A DNA stretch of 8,699 bases from the NCBI GenBank assembly GCA_024400715.1, contig JAKSMH010000026.1:1-8699 (forward strand). Reading direction: 5' to 3'. Position 1 is the stretch's first letter. Every line of letters starts with the position of its first letter. The stretch is from Bacteroidales bacterium (GTDB lineage Bacteria > Bacteroidota > Bacteroidia > Bacteroidales > WCHB1-69). Made by a program: the position numbers and the translations under genes. The notes beneath the pieces are model-generated. The model saw only the letters and a program-made list of their open reading frames with translations. It searched no databases and was not told the DNA's origin. Positions 5,096 through 8,699 of this stretch are shown here, one piece after another.

Positions 5096-6409
5096 ATGAA
5101 AAAGATTCTTACAATTTTAGCAATTGCATGTGTGGCCTTTGTATTTACGGGGTGCCAGAAAGATGTTCCTAATAAATTCATTGTCGAATTGCGTTCAGTC
5201 GGCAAAGAAATTCCCAACCCAAACATTACTCCTGAACGATGCATCCCGGAAGGAGCTGAGGCCACTTTAGAATCCATCCGATATATTCCAGGACATCCCA
5301 TTTACTATATGGACTACACGGCCAACGTGGATTGGGGAAGTCTGTTAACAGATAACAATCTGCCATTATACGGTATGTACTATCTGACAAGCAAAGTCAC
5401 CAATGCCCTTTTCAACTATATCCCGGGACCAACGAATACGGACAAAATTCAAGGTAATGCTTGTTCTGGCTTCATTTGCTATAATAAAAAGGGAGAATTG
5501 TTGAATTGTCGCAATTATGACGGAGATTACGGTGAGATGGTCGTGGTCTTCAACCGCAATGTCAAACCCGGCGAACATAAGAGCGTGATGATGACAGACT
5601 TGAACGCCGCACAAAAATATTCTAACACAGGGGGCTACAACGGTGACAACGTGCTTCTGAGGGGAGGCATAGACCTCAATGTATTGCTTCGCCAGCCTAT
5701 TTCAACCGTTGACGGAATGAACGATGCGGGACTGGTCATTACCAGCTATCAGTTGCCGAACTTTAACGACAGAAACGACCCTACCATTGATCCTTTCCCG
5801 AATGTGACGCCACGTCCTTTTGCCGTAGATCAGAACACAGGGAAAACTCGAATCGGTGTTTCAGGCCTACACATTCTTGCCCTTACCAAATGTGCCACCG
5901 TACAAGACGTAATCGATTTGTTTCGCTCTTATGACTTTACGACTCTTGACCGTAATTTGAATGTACACTGGTGCGTCTCGGATGCAAACAATAATTGGAA
6001 AACCCTAGAATACTGGGTTGGTAGCGACGGACGTGACTCATTGTATGTCTTTGACGAGAATGCACGTGCTCATTCAGCCAATTTGAGCAGCCATAACGTA
6101 GGATACGAATACCTCAGTATGGAGAACTATTATTATAATCCAATACCTGCAGCAACCTGGTCTATGGACTTTTGGCAACGGGATTTCGGCGGCGTGGTTC
6201 GTGCCCAAAACATGATGGACCATTATTCTCCAATTATGGATGAAGTAGCCGCATTATTCTGTCTGCAATACGGAAATTTTGGTATCGAAGAACCTGGTCA
6301 GGTAACAAACTGGTCGTGCGTTTACAATGCCAAACAACGCACCATCCTCTTCAATGTCCGGGATGATATGTCCCAGGCATTCACCATTGATTTGAAGAAG
6401 GATCTATAA
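5096..6409 (+). CDS. Lipoprotein of the choloylglycine hydrolase / linear-amide C-N hydrolase family, copy 2
   Basis: A 437-residue paralogue of the product of 2986-4299, with the same length and residue numbering. The start at 5096 is chosen because it begins the lipoprotein signal peptide (lipobox Phe-Thr-Gly-Cys20) and lies just after the promoter; an in-frame upstream extension of 44 codons is not credible. The catalytic Cys123, Arg139, Asp142, Asn209 and Arg369 are all kept. By hand count about 48 of 407 residues differ after residue 30 (about 88% identity), while the signal peptide and linker (residues 1-30) are largely different. Differences near the active site include Phe141 to Tyr, Asn144 to Asp and His129 to Tyr, and a cluster lies at 241-260. 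These could shift substrate range. The esterase gene starts 18 bp downstream with no promoter or terminator between, so both are probably on one transcript. Substrate unknown; calling it a bile salt hydrolase would go too far. Confidence 0.87.
   Translation: MKKILTILAIACVAFVFTGCQKDVPNKFIVELRSVGKEIPNPNITPERCIPEGAEATLESIRYIPGHPIYYMDYTANVDWGSLLTDNNLPLYGMYYLTSKVTNALFNYIPGPTNTDKIQGNACSGFICYNKKGELLNCRNYDGDYGEMVVVFNRNVKPGEHKSVMMTDLNAAQKYSNTGGYNGDNVLLRGGIDLNVLLRQPISTVDGMNDAGLVITSYQLPNFNDRNDPTIDPFPNVTPRPFAVDQNTGKTRIGVSGLHILALTKCATVQDVIDLFRSYDFTTLDRNLNVHWCVSDANNNWKTLEYWVGSDGRDSLYVFDENARAHSANLSSHNVGYEYLSMENYYYNPIPAATWSMDFWQRDFGGVVRAQNMMDHYSPIMDEVAALFCLQYGNFGIEEPGQVTNWSCVYNAKQRTILFNVRDDMSQAFTIDLKKDL
5534..5752 (+). 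repeat. 219-bp block identical to 3424-3642 (copy 2)
   Basis: This is the second member of the identical pair inside the two hydrolase genes, in direct orientation. Synonymous sites are as unchanged as the rest, so protein-level constraint alone does not explain it; recent gene conversion or unequal exchange does. Confidence 0.9.
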
Positions 6410-6427
6410 AATTTACGTACGATAAAT

Positions 6428-8119
6428 ATGAAGAAACTTATTTTAACTATTGGAATTGCGGTGCTTGTCTTTGGACTTTCCTCTTGTGGCAACAGTCAGC
6501 TGTCACCGACACCGACACCAGATGGTGCATCGAACCCCGTATCCTGTAAGGCAGGAACTTTCGTGGGAAAAGTTGAAAACGGAGTGACGAAGTTCTTCGG
6601 CATCAAATTTGCCGAGGACCCGTTGGATTATATGTTCGAATTGCCTGTGCCGTATGTCTATCCTGAAGGCACCCATCAGGTGACAGAGTTTGCAAATGTC
6701 TGCCCTCAGTCTGATGGATATCATTTGGCTGATGTTAGCGGAGAAGATTTTCTTACTCTCAATATATGGACAGTGGACAACAAAATGAAGAAGAAGCCGG
6801 TGATGGTCTTTGTACACGGCGGTGGATGGAGAGTAGGAGGCAACCGCGAAGCACTTTATGATGGCAGCGTACTCGTGAAAGAACACCCGGATGTGATGTA
6901 TGTGACAATTGCATACCGCCTTGGTATGTTAGGGGCATGCGACCTTGATATGTTCCCAGACGGTGATCAATACAAACAGTCAAAGGCATTATGTGTCATG
7001 GACTTGGTTTGTGGGCTCCAGTGGCTCAAGGATAATATCGCGGCTTTCGGAGGTGATCCTGACAACATCACGATTATGGGGCAGTCTGCCGGTGGCAACC
7101 TTGTATCAACTCTCTGCGTTTCTCCTTATGCCAGAGGGCTGTTCAAAAATGCGATTGCGCTTAGCGGATCGTTCAGAATGTGTGCCCACGCCGAGGATCT
7201 CACAGGTGACAACAATGCCGCTGTGGCACTTGCAAAAAAATATAACTGCAAAACGGTGGCCGAATTGAAAAAACTTCCGAAGGATGTCATCATCAAGGAA
7301 TGTATCGAGGGTGAGATAGCCGCTAGATTGCACAAGCCAATCATAGATGGTGACATCATCCCGGATGTCCCGTTCAATGAGATGTTGAAGGGTTTCAAAG
7401 GTAATCTGATAATGAGCTCCACTTGGGATGACGGACGTATCTTCGTTGACCCGAAAGAGATTCTGGAATTGATGCCAGGCAATTCGCACGAAGAACAAAT
7501 CCGCAACCTGCACCTATTTCTGTGCGATATAATGGAGACAGCAAGGTCTATCACTACGGAGGAAGACCGCCAGACTATAGATAAATATCTCACGTATATG
7601 AGAGATATCCTCGGGTACAACGACTGGGCAAGCGCCATCGAATTTACCAACGACGAAGTCTTTTACGTGCCGGCAATAAAAGCCGCTTCGGAAGCAGTCC
7701 AATACAATTGCGGAAATGTGTTCAATCTGGTATGGGAATCTCCCCGTTTTGGCACGCCAGAACTCAGGGCAGCACACTCCATCGACCTTCCATTCCTGTT
7801 CGGAACCATCAAGAATGAAGGAATGGTTGAGGATGTCACAAGAGGTGAAGATGTTGACACAACAGGATGGTTCGCCCTCAGCGACAGGATAATGGATATG
7901 CTCGTATGCTTTATGAAGACAGGCAAGCCCACAGAAGACCAAAGCGTATTCCGTCAGTTTGACCAGAAGCATGGCTGGACCACGGTCGTACGCTCAGCCG
8001 ATGAAATCTTCACGATGCCAATGCCAAAGCCCGAGCGTGTTAAGTTGTTATGGCCGCACGAGCGCAGTTTCTTCCTTGATGCCGGACTTGGCGCAGATAT
8101 CACACAACACGGGAATTGA
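6428..8119 (+). CDS. Type-B carboxylesterase lipoprotein
   Basis: The 563-residue protein has a lipoprotein signal peptide ending in Leu-Ser-Ser-Cys20, then a short Pro/Thr linker (SPTPTPDG). The rest is an alpha/beta-hydrolase of the carboxylesterase type-B (COesterase) family at normal length. Visible marks are EDFLTLNIW at 106-114, the oxyanion-hole segment HGGGW at 130-134, YRLGMLG at 163-169, and the nucleophile motif GQSAGG with Ser220. The likely acid is Asp335 in STWDDGR, where many relatives have Glu, and the likely catalytic His is His450 in AAHSIDLPFLFG. The family hydrolyses carboxylic esters; the natural substrate is not evident. The acidic position is the least certain of the triad. 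It lies 18 bp after the second hydrolase gene and ends 48 bp before a strong terminator, so it is the last gene of that operon. Residues after Cys20 (Gly-Asn-Ser-Gln) lack an acidic surface-export signal, suggesting a periplasmic location. Confidence 0.92.
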   Translation: MKKLILTIGIAVLVFGLSSCGNSQLSPTPTPDGASNPVSCKAGTFVGKVENGVTKFFGIKFAEDPLDYMFELPVPYVYPEGTHQVTEFANVCPQSDGYHLADVSGEDFLTLNIWTVDNKMKKKPVMVFVHGGGWRVGGNREALYDGSVLVKEHPDVMYVTIAYRLGMLGACDLDMFPDGDQYKQSKALCVMDLVCGLQWLKDNIAAFGGDPDNITIMGQSAGGNLVSTLCVSPYARGLFKNAIALSGSFRMCAHAEDLTGDNNAAVALAKKYNCKTVAELKKLPKDVIIKECIEGEIAARLHKPIIDGDIIPDVPFNEMLKGFKGNLIMSSTWDDGRIFVDPKEILELMPGNSHEEQIRNLHLFLCDIMETARSITTEEDRQTIDKYLTYMRDILGYNDWASAIEFTNDEVFYVPAIKAASEAVQYNCGNVFNLVWESPRFGTPELRAAHSIDLPFLFGTIKNEGMVEDVTRGEDVDTTGWFALSDRIMDMLVCFMKTGKPTEDQSVFRQFDQKHGWTTVVRSADEIFTMPMPKPERVKLLWPHERSFFLDAGLGADITQHGN

Positions 8120-8166
8120 TTAGGCAATCATAATGGATTAGGATAAAAACCGTTCGTTTTTGATAG

Positions 8167-8199
8167 AAAATCCCTCACCAAAAGTGGGGGATTTTTTTT
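8167..8199 (+). terminator. Intrinsic terminator of the hydrolase-esterase operon
   Basis: AAAATCCCTCAC (8167-8178), loop CAAAA, then GTGGGGGATTTT and T residues to 8199. The 12-bp stem has a single U-G wobble and is followed by eight T. It lies 48 bp after the esterase stop. Its opposite-strand U-tract is short, so it probably serves the Fic remnant only weakly. Confidence 0.88.
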
Positions 8200-8212
8200 A
8201 TTTTATTACCAA

Positions 8213-8699
8213 TTATTTCCCAATAGCATCAAGCATTTGCCTCAAACGTTCAACCACCGCTTCTCCGATGAGTTTGATCATTGGGGTCGCGTCTTGTTCT
8301 TTTGCGTAAGCATCGAAAGCATCATAGTAGCGGCATCTGTCGGCAAATTTGACACTAATAGGAGGTAGTCCATTTTGTACAAGTTGCAAATTCATAAGCA
8401 AGCGCCCTGTTCGGCCGTTGCCATCAATACACGGGTGGATGCTTTCAAAACGGAGATGAAATAGTGCCACCGATTTAAATTACTATGGTAGGTGTTTTCA
8501 ACGAGGAAGACCTCGCGAAAGGCCTCTACTTCGGCGGACGTCAGTGGACGGCTTTGATTCAATCTTGCTTTAAGAGCATCAATTTGTTCTAACAGCGGGA
8601 CGTAATTTTTGGACGGACTTCGTTTAGCGTATGAACGTGCATCACTTGGCTTTGGCGCATCGTCAGGAATCAGATATAGATTGCCCTTGCGCGTCACGC
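8213..8699 (-). pseudogene. Fic-family protein gene broken by internal deletion and frameshift (5' end at or beyond the window edge)
   Basis: Two pieces in different frames are recognisable. The N-terminal piece (8699 to about 8482) has the Fic N-terminal region, with SRPLTSAEVEAFREVF and then VENTYHSN. In intact relatives this runs on into the inhibitory motif AIEGN. Here it changes at once into unrelated codons and stops near 8392. The C-terminal piece (about 8470 to 8213) begins VALFHLRFES and contains the catalytic Fic loop HPCIDGNGRTGR, then LLMNLQL and ADRCRYYDAFDAY, and ends normally. About 100 or more residues between the pieces are absent, so this is a deletion rather than one lost base. 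The loop has Cys where HPF is usual. Intact Fic enzymes attach AMP or other phosphate-linked groups to proteins. This copy should make no active Fic protein. A GTG at 8697 could be the original start, but the gene may begin outside the window. Confidence 0.87.

Noticed and set aside
2986..6409. Specific annotation as bile salt hydrolase or penicillin V acylase
   Set aside because: The Cys/Arg/Asp pattern supports only the wider family; the long pro-segment differs from typical bile salt hydrolases and the substrate-pocket residues cannot be judged by eye.
6503..7972. Several minus-strand frames opposite the esterase
   Set aside because: The sense protein has a complete esterase motif set; the antisense products show no motif or start context.
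8213..8470. Separate intact short Fic protein starting at a GTG at 8470
   Set aside because: It would begin in the middle of the Fic helix bundle, just before the catalytic loop, and lacks most of the domain; the upstream matching N-terminal piece shows it is part of one broken gene.
1..8699. tRNA, rRNA, insertion sequence or prophage attachment site
   Set aside because: No cloverleaf-like or conserved rRNA sequence, transposase motif, terminal inverted repeats of an insertion sequence or integrase was found on either strand.

Overview
The window looks like a chromosomal stretch from a bacterium of the phylum Bacteroidota, probably order Bacteroidales. The reasons are a PorQ-type gene of the type IX secretion system, Bacteroidota-style promoters (TTTG, about 19-20 bp, TAnnTTTG) in front of several genes, few Shine-Dalgarno sequences, and several short lipoproteins with a Cys-20 or Cys-21 lipobox. 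The species cannot be named from this sequence.

Left part (1-2775, minus strand): a three-gene operon read leftwards. A 26-residue-repeat (YD/RHS-like) cytosolic protein is followed after 2 bp by radA (DNA repair/recombination ATPase). The radA stop overlaps the start of a porQ-like gene, which runs off the window. A near-canonical promoter lies just before the repeat gene and shows that its start is at 2727, not at an upstream ATG.

Centre (2776-8199, mostly plus strand): two paralogous lipoproteins of the choloylglycine hydrolase / linear-amide C-N hydrolase family (N-terminal-nucleophile hydrolases). They are about 88% identical over residues 31-437 by hand count. A small Cys-rich lipoprotein on the opposite strand and a 390-bp non-coding stretch separate them. 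The second hydrolase has its own near-perfect promoter and is followed after 18 bp by a type-B carboxylesterase lipoprotein, so the two probably form an operon ending at a strong terminator. Together this is an envelope-located amide/ester hydrolase cluster; its substrate cannot be read from the sequence. The hydrolase copies share a 219-bp block with no differences, which suggests recent gene conversion. Their catalytic Cys is internal (residue 123), so activation probably needs self-cleavage.

Right edge (8213-8699, minus strand): a broken Fic-family gene. Its N-terminal and C-terminal parts are recognisable but lie in different frames, and the middle of the Fic domain, including the expected inhibitory motif, is missing.

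Regulatory DNA: four promoter candidates, a 10-bp-phased triple repeat upstream of the first hydrolase, a perfect 21-bp inverted repeat acting as a two-way terminator, and two other terminators preceded by the same 23-24 bp sequence. No tRNA, rRNA, CRISPR array or insertion sequence was seen.
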